Of a stretch of DNA of 64,000 nucleotides, positions 47,634 through 56,156 are shown one piece after another. Both the position numbers and the translations under genes were made by a program. The notes beneath the pieces are model-generated. The model saw only the letters and a list, made by a program, of their open reading frames with translations. It was not told the DNA's origin and made no database searches. The stretch's first letter is position 1, and each line of letters begins with the position of its first letter. The stretch comes from an uncultured Bacteroidaceae bacterium (lineage in GTDB: Bacteria > Bacteroidota > Bacteroidia > Bacteroidales > Bacteroidaceae), in NCBI GenBank assembly GCA_905234555.1, contig CAJOHO010000003.1:60037-124036 (forward strand). Direction: 5' to 3'.

Positions 47634-50453
47634 TTAATATATCATAACCTTTTTTCCGTTGTGGATATAGAGTCCCTTAGGCAATTTACCATTTACGATT
47701 TTGCGTCCGTTGAGGTCGTACCAACCCTCTGCAGATTCTTCACTCTTCACTCTTAACTCTTCACGGATCGAAGTAGTATCGTCGAAGTTCATCGTCATGC
47801 TCTTCACTTTCAGGTTGCTGTCTTCGCCATCACCCAACTGGATGTAGGCACGCATCGCACCAAGACTAGCACCAGCTGAGGGCCAGAAAAGTGAGTTGTT
47901 GGTTCCAACCATGATAAAGTTGGTCACTTCCTTGTCGAAAGAGCGGTAGTCGAAATTGCCCATGAAGGTCACTTTGCCGTTATCGCAGACAATATCGTGC
48001 TTCTCATCCTTGATGGTGACGCCCGTGAACTCAGGATTCTCGATATTCTCATCAGCTGCCCATTTGATCAGGTAGGGTGTGCCTGCCTTGATGGAAGTAA
48101 CGGCACCGTTATCTGGATTCATTGTGTCGGCAGCAGGTGTGAAGGTAAGTGAAAGTTCTCCTGCGTCGCTGAGAGAAGCATCGCTGAGGGTGCGAATATC
48201 TGCTCCTGCCAGTACAGAAGAACTGATATTATCTATATCGAAAGGCAGACAGAGGGTGTTCCAGTCGTTGTCCTTCCAGAGTGTGCGACCAGAAAGGGTC
48301 ACCTTCGAAGGCGTGCTACCGTTCAGGTCATTGATGACGTTTGTTCCCTTATCAGCAAAATCCAGTTCGAAGGTTCCTTTACCCACATTGAAGAGAGCAT
48401 TGTTCTTGGTAGTAGTGACATTGTCCTTATAGATACCGCCATTCATGATGTAAGTACCGTCCTTCATGCTTACACAACCACCCACTGGAGATTCGTTTCC
48501 TGTGATGGTGCAGTTGTTAGCGGTGAGTGTTCCGTTCAGCACGAAGATACCACCTCCCTCAACTTTCGAGTTGTTGTCTTTGATCACGCAGTTGGTAAGC
48601 GTCAAATCGTATTTCTCCATATAGATGCCGGCACCTCTTCCTTGTTCATCGTTGGTCGTGGTGTTGCCAATAATCGTACAGTTAGAGATTACGGCATTTG
48701 CCGTATTGGTACGGATGGCACCACCCTTGCTGCCTGCTATGTTGTTGGTGAAGGTACCACCAGTGATGCATAATGTTCCGTTGATGGCATGAACACCACC
48801 GCCACCACCTTGTGCATAGTTGTCGGAAAATGTTCCGCCAGTCATGTAGAAGTGTCCACCAGTACTGAAGACACCACCACCGGTACCCCAATATCCATTA
48901 CCTTCTAAGCTTTTATTGTTGGCAATAGTACCGCCTTGCAGCTTCAGCGTACCTTGTTCGATATAGATACCTCCGCCGTTACCGCTGTTATATCCACCTG
49001 TGATGAGACCGTTCTGGCTTTCGCTGGAGTCTGTGATGGTCAGAGATGTGTATTTTTTCACAAGAATGACATATCCGTTTTCCTTTGCTTCACTCAGACC
49101 ACGACTGATGGTGTGGCCGTTGAGGTCGAGGGTTACATTCTTCTTGATAGTCAGGGCTTCATCATCGGCACCAGCTGTATAATTGCTTGTGATGATAACC
49201 ACACCACCCTTCTCCAGTTCGGCCTGCAGGTCAGCCCATTCAGCGCCGATCGCTACGACTTCCAACGAAGCAAAATCCTGACCTGCGTAGTTGCCCTGAC
49301 CTGTTACGATGAGTTGATACTCACCAGCATTCTTGATTTCGTCAACGGCAACGAACTCGTCGTTGTCATTCTTCATCTTGTAGCTAACGATGTAGTCCGT
49401 ACCCTCTTCGAGTTGTTCGCCAAGATAAGTTACAGAAGGTTCTACAACGATGGTCTTTTCTGTATATGGGAAAGAAGCGGCAACTTCGGAAAGAACGGCA
49501 GGAGGAATGAAGTAATCTGTTTCGCCAAACGTATATTTCCTGACAATCTGGTTGTCAGGAGCTGTTGTTGGAGCCTGTTCACCCTGTGATACGTTGCCTG
49601 CGACAGCATCTGTGCAATCTGTAATATAATAGGTATTGGTGAAGTTCTCTGGTTTGGAACCTCCTCTGTGGAACGTAGCTGTGTTACCACTGACCTGTAC
49701 CTTACCAGCCTGCAGACAGTTCGTGTAAGACACCTGTCCAGCATTCCATCCGAGAAAGCCAGCACACTTGATGGTCTTGCGTGCGTCCAGGTCGATGTCA
49801 CGGATGAGTCCATAGAAGAAGCAGTTCGTGAAGGTAAGAGTTGAACTCTCCATGTTTCTTCCGACCAGACCTCCGTAAGTGGCATCGCCATCCTTCTTGT
49901 TGGCGTTCATGTCGATGTCGCTGATGAGTTCCACCTTGCTGACACAGTTCACGAGTTTCGTTTTTCCATAAGCCTTACCCACTATACCGCCGGCAAACTT
50001 CTGAGTAGATTGGATCGTTCCCTCAACGGTGAGGTTGCTGATAGTAGCACTGCTGACCACACTGAAGGGTGCTGCATTCTCCTCTGTGTTGTTGATGGCG
50101 ACAGTCAGTTTGTGTCCCTTGCCATCAAACTGTCCTTTGAAACGATGTTCCACTGTGCCCACCGTTGTGGTGATGCCGTCGAGGTCATCCTCTAATATAT
50201 AATAAGGTAAAGCCTCGTCGTTCGCCACAGCAGCAGCAAAGTTGTTCCAGTCGTCTACGTTCTTAATCACACCGACGTTTTCGTCAGTATTTTCGGCTTC
50301 ACTGTCTGAAACCTTTTTCGAACCAGCTGTTACAGCAGATTGAGCGAACACCTGATCCGTTTCTGCCCACAACTCGCTGGTTGTGAGCAATGCGAAGAGC
50401 AGTGTGAATACCACCTTCGCAAAAGTCTTTTTTTCTGAAATGATTTCTTTCAT
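47634..50453 (-). CDS. Right-handed beta-helix adhesin-like surface protein with T9SS-type C-terminus
   Basis: 939 aa; signal peptide; repeated GGTFTNN/GGGIYIEQGTLKLQGGTIANN motifs; C-terminus GWYDLNGRKIVNGKLPKGLYIHNGKKVMIY. Confidence 0.85.
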   Translation of the reverse strand: MKEIISEKKTFAKVVFTLLFALLTTSELWAETDQVFAQSAVTAGSKKVSDSEAENTDENVGVIKNVDDWNNFAAAVANDEALPYYILEDDLDGITTTVGTVEHRFKGQFDGKGHKLTVAINNTEENAAPFSVVSSATISNLTVEGTIQSTQKFAGGIVGKAYGKTKLVNCVSKVELISDIDMNANKKDGDATYGGLVGRNMESSTLTFTNCFFYGLIRDIDLDARKTIKCAGFLGWNAGQVSYTNCLQAGKVQVSGNTATFHRGGSKPENFTNTYYITDCTDAVAGNVSQGEQAPTTAPDNQIVRKYTFGETDYFIPPAVLSEVAASFPYTEKTIVVEPSVTYLGEQLEEGTDYIVSYKMKNDNDEFVAVDEIKNAGEYQLIVTGQGNYAGQDFASLEVVAIGAEWADLQAELEKGGVVIITSNYTAGADDEALTIKKNVTLDLNGHTISRGLSEAKENGYVILVKKYTSLTITDSSESQNGLITGGYNSGNGGGIYIEQGTLKLQGGTIANNKSLEGNGYWGTGGGVFSTGGHFYMTGGTFSDNYAQGGGGGVHAINGTLCITGGTFTNNIAGSKGGAIRTNTANAVISNCTIIGNTTTNDEQGRGAGIYMEKYDLTLTNCVIKDNNSKVEGGGIFVLNGTLTANNCTITGNESPVGGCVSMKDGTYIMNGGIYKDNVTTTKNNALFNVGKGTFELDFADKGTNVINDLNGSTPSKVTLSGRTLWKDNDWNTLCLPFDIDNISSSVLAGADIRTLSDASLSDAGELSLTFTPAADTMNPDNGAVTSIKAGTPYLIKWAADENIENPEFTGVTIKDEKHDIVCDNGKVTFMGNFDYRSFDKEVTNFIMVGTNNSLFWPSAGASLGAMRAYIQLGDGEDSNLKVKSMTMNFDDTTSIREELRVKSEESAEGWYDLNGRKIVNGKLPKGLYIHNGKKVMIY

Positions 50454-50658
50454 AAATACTTATTGAGAAGATTTTTGATTTTCAAAATGAAAACATCCTA
50501 AAACACAATACCAAAAATTTACCTGAACATTCCTTTATTCTGACCTGCTTCTTGACGTTCCCCCGAAGGAATCCACTGATTCCGACGGGAGACGCAAGAA
50601 CTTGTCGTGTTAAAAGGATTGTGTTTGTGTGTAAGTGTGTTTGAACCTAAATCGAGTG

Positions 50659-50666
50659 CAAAGTTA
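50659..50666 (-). promoter_or_regulatory. -7 element TAACTTTG of the adhesin gene
   Basis: Forward CAAAGTTA. Confidence 0.6.
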
Positions 50667-50683
50667 CAAGTTATTTCACAAGT

Positions 50684-50752
50684 AGGAGTCTGAATTTTGA
50701 CAAAGGAGTCTGAATTTTAACAATCGGGTGTCTGAATTTTGCGAATTCGGAC
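50684..50752. promoter_or_regulatory. Three direct repeats GTCTGAATTTT (20- and 22-bp spacing) plus an inverted copy: candidate operator
   Basis: GTCTGAATTTT at 50688, 50708, 50730; inverted gaattcggac at 50743-50752. Confidence 0.75.
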
Positions 50753-50880
50753 TGTAACAAAGGGACACAAAACCCCGTTTTTGTTTTCAAATACGTTATA
50801 TTTCGGGGCAATTTTGATACATTTTGCCCCTTTTCATAAAAAAAACGCGACACTTGATATTATCTTTCAAAAAATATTCA

Positions 50881-50888
50881 TAATTTTG
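50881..50888 (+). promoter_or_regulatory. -7 element TAATTTTG of the AraC-type regulator
   Basis: Consensus match. Confidence 0.5.
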
Positions 50889-50916
50889 CAGAAAATATAA
50901 CACGACTAACAAGACA

Positions 50917-50986
50917 CCTAATCAATTTCCAGTTGTAAAACGAAGAAATTGTGCATTGTGTTTAAAAAATACACTTACTGATTAGG
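50917..50986 (+). ncRNA. Candidate structured 5' leader (three-way-junction-like)
   Basis: CCTAATCA/TGATTAGG closing ATTTC/GAAAT and GTGT/ACAC. Confidence 0.4.
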
Positions 50987-51021
50987 ATTCTTTTTAGGAT
51001 AAATTACTATTAGTTGACAAA

Positions 51022-52152
51022 ATGAAAGAGATGCAATTCACATCCATCGTCCTCTCCGCACTTATGGCTATGGCGCTGATCACGATGTTACCACAGCGAG
51101 TATCACGCGACCGCGTCCTCAACCACTCACGCAGGATGATGGCCGTCAGCATGCTATTGTTCTGTGCACAATATATACTTCAATATACATTAGACCTCCG
51201 TGCAAAAAGCACCACACAGGCCGTAATGGTCAACCTCATCTTCTTTATTCCCATTTCCGCACACATGTCCCTCGGCATACTCAACCTCGAACGGCAGGGA
51301 CGTCTCAAGTCCATAGAACGAATCGTGGGAATTGTCACCTGGATCTTTGCAGTCGTCATCATCGGCATCGTCGTCTTCCTTAACAAAGCCCAGTCCGCAG
51401 AGTTGAGCGACAGGATGCAATGGGCAGAAATCACCGTCAGTTGCGCCTGGGGACTCATGCAGATTTTCTATGCCTACGCTATATTAAAGGAATTAGGGCG
51501 TATGGAGCTGGCTCTCGCCGACTACTACGACCACGACCGAGGCGGACTGCTACGCTGGCTGAGAATCACAGTCGGAACGATGGCCACTGTCGCCCTCTTC
51601 GCCCCCCTACTCATCTACTCACCCAAATGGGCTTTGGCTATCTATGGCACATTCACCATTATCGGCATCTTCTACATCTGGTTCTGCTTCATCCGCTACG
51701 TCATCACCAGCGCATCCAAGAAAGTGAAAGAAGCAGAACTGAATCTCTCCTCACTTTCCTCAGAAGCAGACGGGACAAACCCAGAAGTCGCTACGGCGAT
51801 GTCCGAAGAAACCATGCAGCATATCAGAAGAACGGTAGAACGCTGGTTGCAGAAAGGATCCTATCTCAAGGCAGGAATCACCAGCCCTGTGGCAGCCACC
51901 GAGATGAAGATACCACGCTACCAGCTCTCAACTTGGCTGAAGGTGGCAGAACACACCTCCTTCTCCCGTTGGATTACCAAACTCCGCATCGAGAAAGCCA
52001 AGAGCCTCATGAGCGAGAATCCCGAATACAGCATCGACGTGCTGGCAGACCAGTGTGGCATCAGCCGCAGCTACTTCTTCTGCGTCTTCAAGAAAGAAAC
52101 AGGAATGGCACCCCTCGACTACATCAACAAGATGAAACAGAACAGGAACTAA
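51022..52152 (+). CDS. Membrane-anchored AraC-family transcriptional regulator
   Basis: 376 aa; several N-terminal TM helices; C-terminal AraC HTH (SIDVLADQCGISRSYFFCVFKKETGMAPLDYINKMKQ). Confidence 0.9.
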   Translation: MKEMQFTSIVLSALMAMALITMLPQRVSRDRVLNHSRRMMAVSMLLFCAQYILQYTLDLRAKSTTQAVMVNLIFFIPISAHMSLGILNLERQGRLKSIERIVGIVTWIFAVVIIGIVVFLNKAQSAELSDRMQWAEITVSCAWGLMQIFYAYAILKELGRMELALADYYDHDRGGLLRWLRITVGTMATVALFAPLLIYSPKWALAIYGTFTIIGIFYIWFCFIRYVITSASKKVKEAELNLSSLSSEADGTNPEVATAMSEETMQHIRRTVERWLQKGSYLKAGITSPVAATEMKIPRYQLSTWLKVAEHTSFSRWITKLRIEKAKSLMSENPEYSIDVLADQCGISRSYFFCVFKKETGMAPLDYINKMKQNRN

Positions 52153-52321
52153 CCATTCTGAAACCAGAACAGGAACTAACCGTTCTGAAACGAAAGAGAT
52201 TCATTCGCTGTGATTCATTCGCTGTTATTGAAACTATGTTTTTTACATCGGATGAGCACGAATTACAAGGATTTTTTCGTCATATCATTGGGATTTTTTT
52301 GGCTGTCTCAAAAGAAATGCG

Positions 52322-52329
52322 TAACTTTG
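52322..52329 (+). promoter_or_regulatory. -7 element TAACTTTG
   Basis: Consensus match upstream of the DUF1846 gene. Confidence 0.5.
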
Positions 52330-52407
52330 TGTCGTATTTTCAAACACAATTCTTTAAGGTCTTTCTTTAAGGTTTATTCTTTATTTATTCTATAAGGTAA
52401 AAGGACG

Positions 52408-53874
52408 ATGAAAAAAATCGGATTCGACAACGATAAGTATCTGAAGATTCAGTCGGAGCATATCCGCGAACGGATCGCTCAGTTCGACGGCAAGCTCTAT
52501 CTAGAACTGGGTGGCAAGCTCTTCGACGACCACCATGCCTCGCGTGTGTTGCCTGGCTTCAAACCTGACTCAAAACTGCGTATGTTTGCCCAGCTGCGCG
52601 ACCAGCTGGAAATCATCATCGTGATCAGCGCTGAGGACATCGAGAAGAACAAGGTTCGTGCGGACTTGGGCATCACCTACGACGAGGATGTGCTGCGTCT
52701 GCGCGACGAATTCATGAACCGCGACTTCATGGTGGGCAGCGTGGTGATCACTCACTACAACCACCAGCGGTCTGCCGACCAGTTCCGCAAACGTCTGAAG
52801 CGTATGGGCATCCCCTCGTACGTGCACTACCTCATCGACGGCTATCCGCACAACGTGGCGCTTATCGCCTCGGACAAGGGTTTCGGCAAGAACGACTACG
52901 TGGAGACGACGCGTCCGTTGGTCATCGTGACGGCTCCTGGTCCTGGCAGTGGCAAGATGGCGACGTGCCTCTCTCAGCTCTACAACGAGAACAAACGGGG
53001 TGTGCGTGCGGGCTATGCGAAGTTCGAGACGTTCCCAGTGTGGAGCCTGCCCCTGAAACACCCTGTGAATATCGCCTACGAAGCAGCAACTGCCGACCTC
53101 GATGACGTGAACATGATTGACCCGTTCCACTTGGAGGCTTACGGCAAGATTGCCATCAACTATAACCGAGACATCGAGATTTTCCCTGTGCTCAACGCTC
53201 TCTTCGAAGGTATCTACGGAGAGAACCCTTACAAATCGCCGACGGATATGGGCGTGAACATGGTGGGATTCTGCATCAGCGACGACGAGGTGTGCTGCCA
53301 AGCCAGTCGCGACGAAATCATCCGTCGCTACTACGCTGCCACCAACAAACTGGCTGACGGAGCAGACAACGAGGGTGAGGTGCAGAAACTGCGGATGCTC
53401 TTCAATCAGGCTAAAATCTCGACTGCTGACCGACGTACGACTGTTGCTGCGAACGAACGACGAGAGAAGGACGGCGAACCTGCTGCCGCCATCGAGCTGG
53501 AGGACGGAACCATCATCACAAGCGGAACGTCTGTGCTGCTGGGATGTAGTGCGGCGCTCATCCTCAACACCATCAAGCATCTGGCTGGCATCGACCACAG
53601 ACTTCAGCTCATTCCTCAGAGTATGATCGAGCCTATTCAGAAAACGAAGACGGAGTATCTGGGTGGACACAACCCACGTCTGCACACGGACGAGGTGCTG
53701 GTGGCGCTGAGTGTGCTCTCGCAATACGACGACCGTTGCCGCCGTGCGCTGGAGAGCCTGCCTCAGATGCGTGGCTGCCAAGTGCACACCACCATCATGC
53801 TAGGCGAAGTAGATAGGAAAATTTTCAAGAAACTGGGCTGCGACCTCACTTGCGATCCAGTCAAGAAGAAGTAA
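52408..53874 (+). CDS. DUF1846 domain-containing protein
   Basis: 488 aa; MKKIGFDNDKYLKIQSEHIRERIAQFDGKLYLELGGKLFDDHHASRVLPGF. Confidence 0.93.
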   Translation: MKKIGFDNDKYLKIQSEHIRERIAQFDGKLYLELGGKLFDDHHASRVLPGFKPDSKLRMFAQLRDQLEIIIVISAEDIEKNKVRADLGITYDEDVLRLRDEFMNRDFMVGSVVITHYNHQRSADQFRKRLKRMGIPSYVHYLIDGYPHNVALIASDKGFGKNDYVETTRPLVIVTAPGPGSGKMATCLSQLYNENKRGVRAGYAKFETFPVWSLPLKHPVNIAYEAATADLDDVNMIDPFHLEAYGKIAINYNRDIEIFPVLNALFEGIYGENPYKSPTDMGVNMVGFCISDDEVCCQASRDEIIRRYYAATNKLADGADNEGEVQKLRMLFNQAKISTADRRTTVAANERREKDGEPAAAIELEDGTIITSGTSVLLGCSAALILNTIKHLAGIDHRLQLIPQSMIEPIQKTKTEYLGGHNPRLHTDEVLVALSVLSQYDDRCRRALESLPQMRGCQVHTTIMLGEVDRKIFKKLGCDLTCDPVKKK

Positions 53875-53879
53875 ACTTC

Positions 53880-53910
53880 TTAAATTATAAATTGTAAATT
53901 ATAAATTATA
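53880..53910. repeat. 7-bp AT-rich tandem repeat (aaattat)
   Basis: ttaaattataaattgtaaattataaattataaa. Confidence 0.75.
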
Positions 53911-53944
53911 AACGGCTCCTTGCGATGTGCAGGGAGCCGTTTTG
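53910..53944. terminator. Intrinsic terminator between convergent genes
   Basis: AAACGGCTCC...GGGAGCCGTTTT. Confidence 0.85.
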
Positions 53945-53945
53945 C

Positions 53946-54872
53946 TTACAGCCACTGACGTTTCCGGAACCACATCCAGGAGAGGATGGTGGTGATGATG
54001 GACAGGACGATGGCGATGGGGAAGCCTAATGCCCACGACTCCATGCCGTTGATGAGGTTCATGCCGAAGATGGAGGCGATGAGGGTCGGGAACATGATGA
54101 TCATGTTGAGCGACGTGAGCAGACGCATCACTCGGTTCATATTGTTGTTGATGACGTTGGCGTAGGTGTCCATCGTGGCATTGAGGATGTTGGAGTAGAT
54201 GGCTGTGGTCTCACGTGCCTGGTTCATCTCGATATTGACGTCCTCGATGAGTTCGGCATCGAGTTCATCGACAGGCAGACGGAACTTCAGCTTAGAGAGC
54301 AGGGTCTCGTTACCACGAATGGATGTGGCGAAGTAGGTCAGACTGTCCTGCAGGCGTGAAAGGCTCACGAGGTCTTTGTTGTCAATCTGTCCTTCTATAT
54401 TCCGCTTGGCTTTCTCGATGAGTCCGCTGACCTGCTTCAGATACTTCAGATACCAGACGGAAGCAGACAGGAAGAGGCGGAAGACGAGGTCGGCTGCATC
54501 GCTGAATCCTTCGGCCCGTCGCTGCTGGTGGTTGATAAAGTCAATCATCATGCGGGTTTCCTGATTGCAGATGGTGATGATGACGTCTTTCTTGATGACC
54601 ACACCCAAGGGGATAGTGGTATAGGGGGCACGGGAGTTCACACTTTTGAGGTGGGGAATACGCAAGATGACCATGAGCCACCCTTCGTCCATATCGTAAC
54701 GTGCACGCTCGTCGGCATCGGCTACGTCGGAGAGGAAGTAGTCGGGCATGTGAAGTTCGTTCACCAGGTAGTTCACATCGTCCTCCACGGGACAGGTCAC
54801 CTGCACCCAGCAGTTTGGCTGCCAGGCATCCATAGGCTTAACGCCATTGGTTGTGTTCCAAAATGTACGCAT
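53946..54872 (-). CDS. corA: CorA-family magnesium/divalent cation transporter
   Basis: MRTFWNTTNGVKPMDAWQ... to ...IFGMNLINGMESWALGFPIAIVLSIITTILSWMWFRKRQWL; GMN motif (FGMN); ORF opens at 54953 but ATG 54872 is preferred. Confidence 0.93.
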   Translation of the reverse strand: MRTFWNTTNGVKPMDAWQPNCWVQVTCPVEDDVNYLVNELHMPDYFLSDVADADERARYDMDEGWLMVILRIPHLKSVNSRAPYTTIPLGVVIKKDVIITICNQETRMMIDFINHQQRRAEGFSDAADLVFRLFLSASVWYLKYLKQVSGLIEKAKRNIEGQIDNKDLVSLSRLQDSLTYFATSIRGNETLLSKLKFRLPVDELDAELIEDVNIEMNQARETTAIYSNILNATMDTYANVINNNMNRVMRLLTSLNMIIMFPTLIASIFGMNLINGMESWALGFPIAIVLSIITTILSWMWFRKRQWL

Positions 54873-54875
54873 AAT

Positions 54876-54963
54876 GTTCTGTTCTTTGTTTTCCCTGCGA
54901 CAGTAGGCAGGCACAGTAAATAATCCAGAATAAGCAGCTGGGCTGCGTGGCAAAGAACAGAAC
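54876..54963 (-). ncRNA. Candidate cis-regulatory RNA in the corA 5' leader
   Basis: Perfect 13-bp stem gttctgttctttg (54876-54888)/caaagaacagaac (54951-54963) enclosing GCAGC/GCTGC and CCTGC/GCAGG hairpins. Confidence 0.55.
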
Positions 54964-54977
54964 TCGGTGGTCCTATC

Positions 54978-55019
54978 CTAAGCCTTCAACTGAATACTAT
55001 TCGCCGGATAGTCGTCCAT
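54978..55019 (-). CDS. Candidate 13-aa leader peptide (uORF) upstream of corA
   Basis: ATGGACGACTATCCGGCGAATAGTATTCAGTTGAAGGCTTAG = MDDYPANSIQLKA*. Confidence 0.4.
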   Translation of the reverse strand: MDDYPANSIQLKA

Positions 55020-55083
55020 GTTTTTTCTCTATTTATATTTTGTTTATCCCTGCGGTAACCGAAGGGTGTATTGAAAATCGCTG

Positions 55084-55091
55084 CAAAGTTA
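55084..55091 (-). promoter_or_regulatory. -7 element TAACTTTG for corA
   Basis: Forward CAAAGTTA, 11 nt downstream of the pfkA stop. Confidence 0.6.
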
Positions 55092-55101
55092 CGAAAAAAA
55101 A

Positions 55102-56076
55102 TTAAATTGACAAAGTATCGAGCACTTTTATCAAGTTTTTATTCATCGGCTTATCGCTGCGGATGGCGTCGGTAAAGGGGATATAGACCACCTGATCGTT
55201 GCGAACGCCTATCATCACGTTGCGCTGTCCGTCGATGATGGCGTCGATGACGCCTGAACCCAGACGAGTGGCAAGGATGCGATCGCGTGCCGAGGGGCTA
55301 CCGCCTCGCTGAAGATGCCCCAGGATGGACACTCGCACATCGTACTGTGGGTATTCCTTCTTGACGCGGTCAGCATAGAACATGGCTCCGCATTTGGGGC
55401 TTTCGCTCACGATGACGATGCTGGAGTTCTTGCTCTTGCGTATGCCTCGTCCGATGAAATGCTCCAACTGGTCGGCATCGGTGCTGTCCTCTGGAATGAT
55501 GGCTGCCTCTGCCCCACTGGCGATGGCGCTGTTCTGAGCGAGGAAACCTGCATCGCGTCCCATCACCTCGACGAAGAAGATGCGCTCGTGGCTGGTGGCT
55601 GTATCTCGAATCTTATCGACACACTCGACGATAGTGTTGAGAGTGGTGTCGTAACCGATGGTGAGGTCTGTGCCGTAGAGGTCGTTGTCGATGGTTCCAG
55701 GCAGACCGATGCAAGGCACGTTGAACTCCTGCGCAAAGAGATGGGCACCTGTCAGCGATCCGTTTCCGCCAATCACGACCAGAGCATCGATGCCTTCCTT
55801 TTTCATCGTCTCGTAGGCCTGTGCTCGTCCTTCGGGCGTCATGAACGCCTTGCTACGGGCACTTTTCAGGATGGTTCCACCACGAGCAATGATGTTGCTC
55901 ACGCTCTCTGTGGTAAACTCAGCCACCTCGTCGGTCATCAGTCCTTCGTAGCCACGATAGATTCCTTTCACCTTGAAGCCGTGGGCAATGCCTGTGCGTG
56001 TGACAGCACGGATGGCTGCGTTCATACCTGGGGAGTCGCCGCCAGAAGTCAAAATACCGATACAGTTGATTTTCAT
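55102..56076 (-). CDS. pfkA: ATP-dependent 6-phosphofructokinase
   Basis: 324 aa; [40 protein letters not shown]. Confidence 0.97.
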   Translation of the reverse strand: MKINCIGILTSGGDSPGMNAAIRAVTRTGIAHGFKVKGIYRGYEGLMTDEVAEFTTESVSNIIARGGTILKSARSKAFMTPEGRAQAYETMKKEGIDALVVIGGNGSLTGAHLFAQEFNVPCIGLPGTIDNDLYGTDLTIGYDTTLNTIVECVDKIRDTATSHERIFFVEVMGRDAGFLAQNSAIASGAEAAIIPEDSTDADQLEHFIGRGIRKSKNSSIVIVSESPKCGAMFYADRVKKEYPQYDVRVSILGHLQRGGSPSARDRILATRLGSGVIDAIIDGQRNVMIGVRNDQVVYIPFTDAIRSDKPMNKNLIKVLDTLSI

Positions 56077-56156
56077 ATCTTGGGAACTTGTGATTTTAAG
56101 GGATTGAATGTGTGCTTAGGGGGATGGACGGGTGTTTAGTAGAACTGAGTTGCCTG

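Noticed and set aside
52570-53787. 405-aa ORF antisense to the DUF1846 gene
   Set aside because: Shadow ORF of a GC-rich, well-conserved coding gene; no domain sense, R/H/V-rich composition typical of antisense translations.
54873-54953. N-terminal extension MPRSPAAYSGLFTVPAYCRRENKEQNI of CorA
   Set aside because: Lies in the structured leader; MRTFWNTTNGVKPMD at 54872 is the more typical start.
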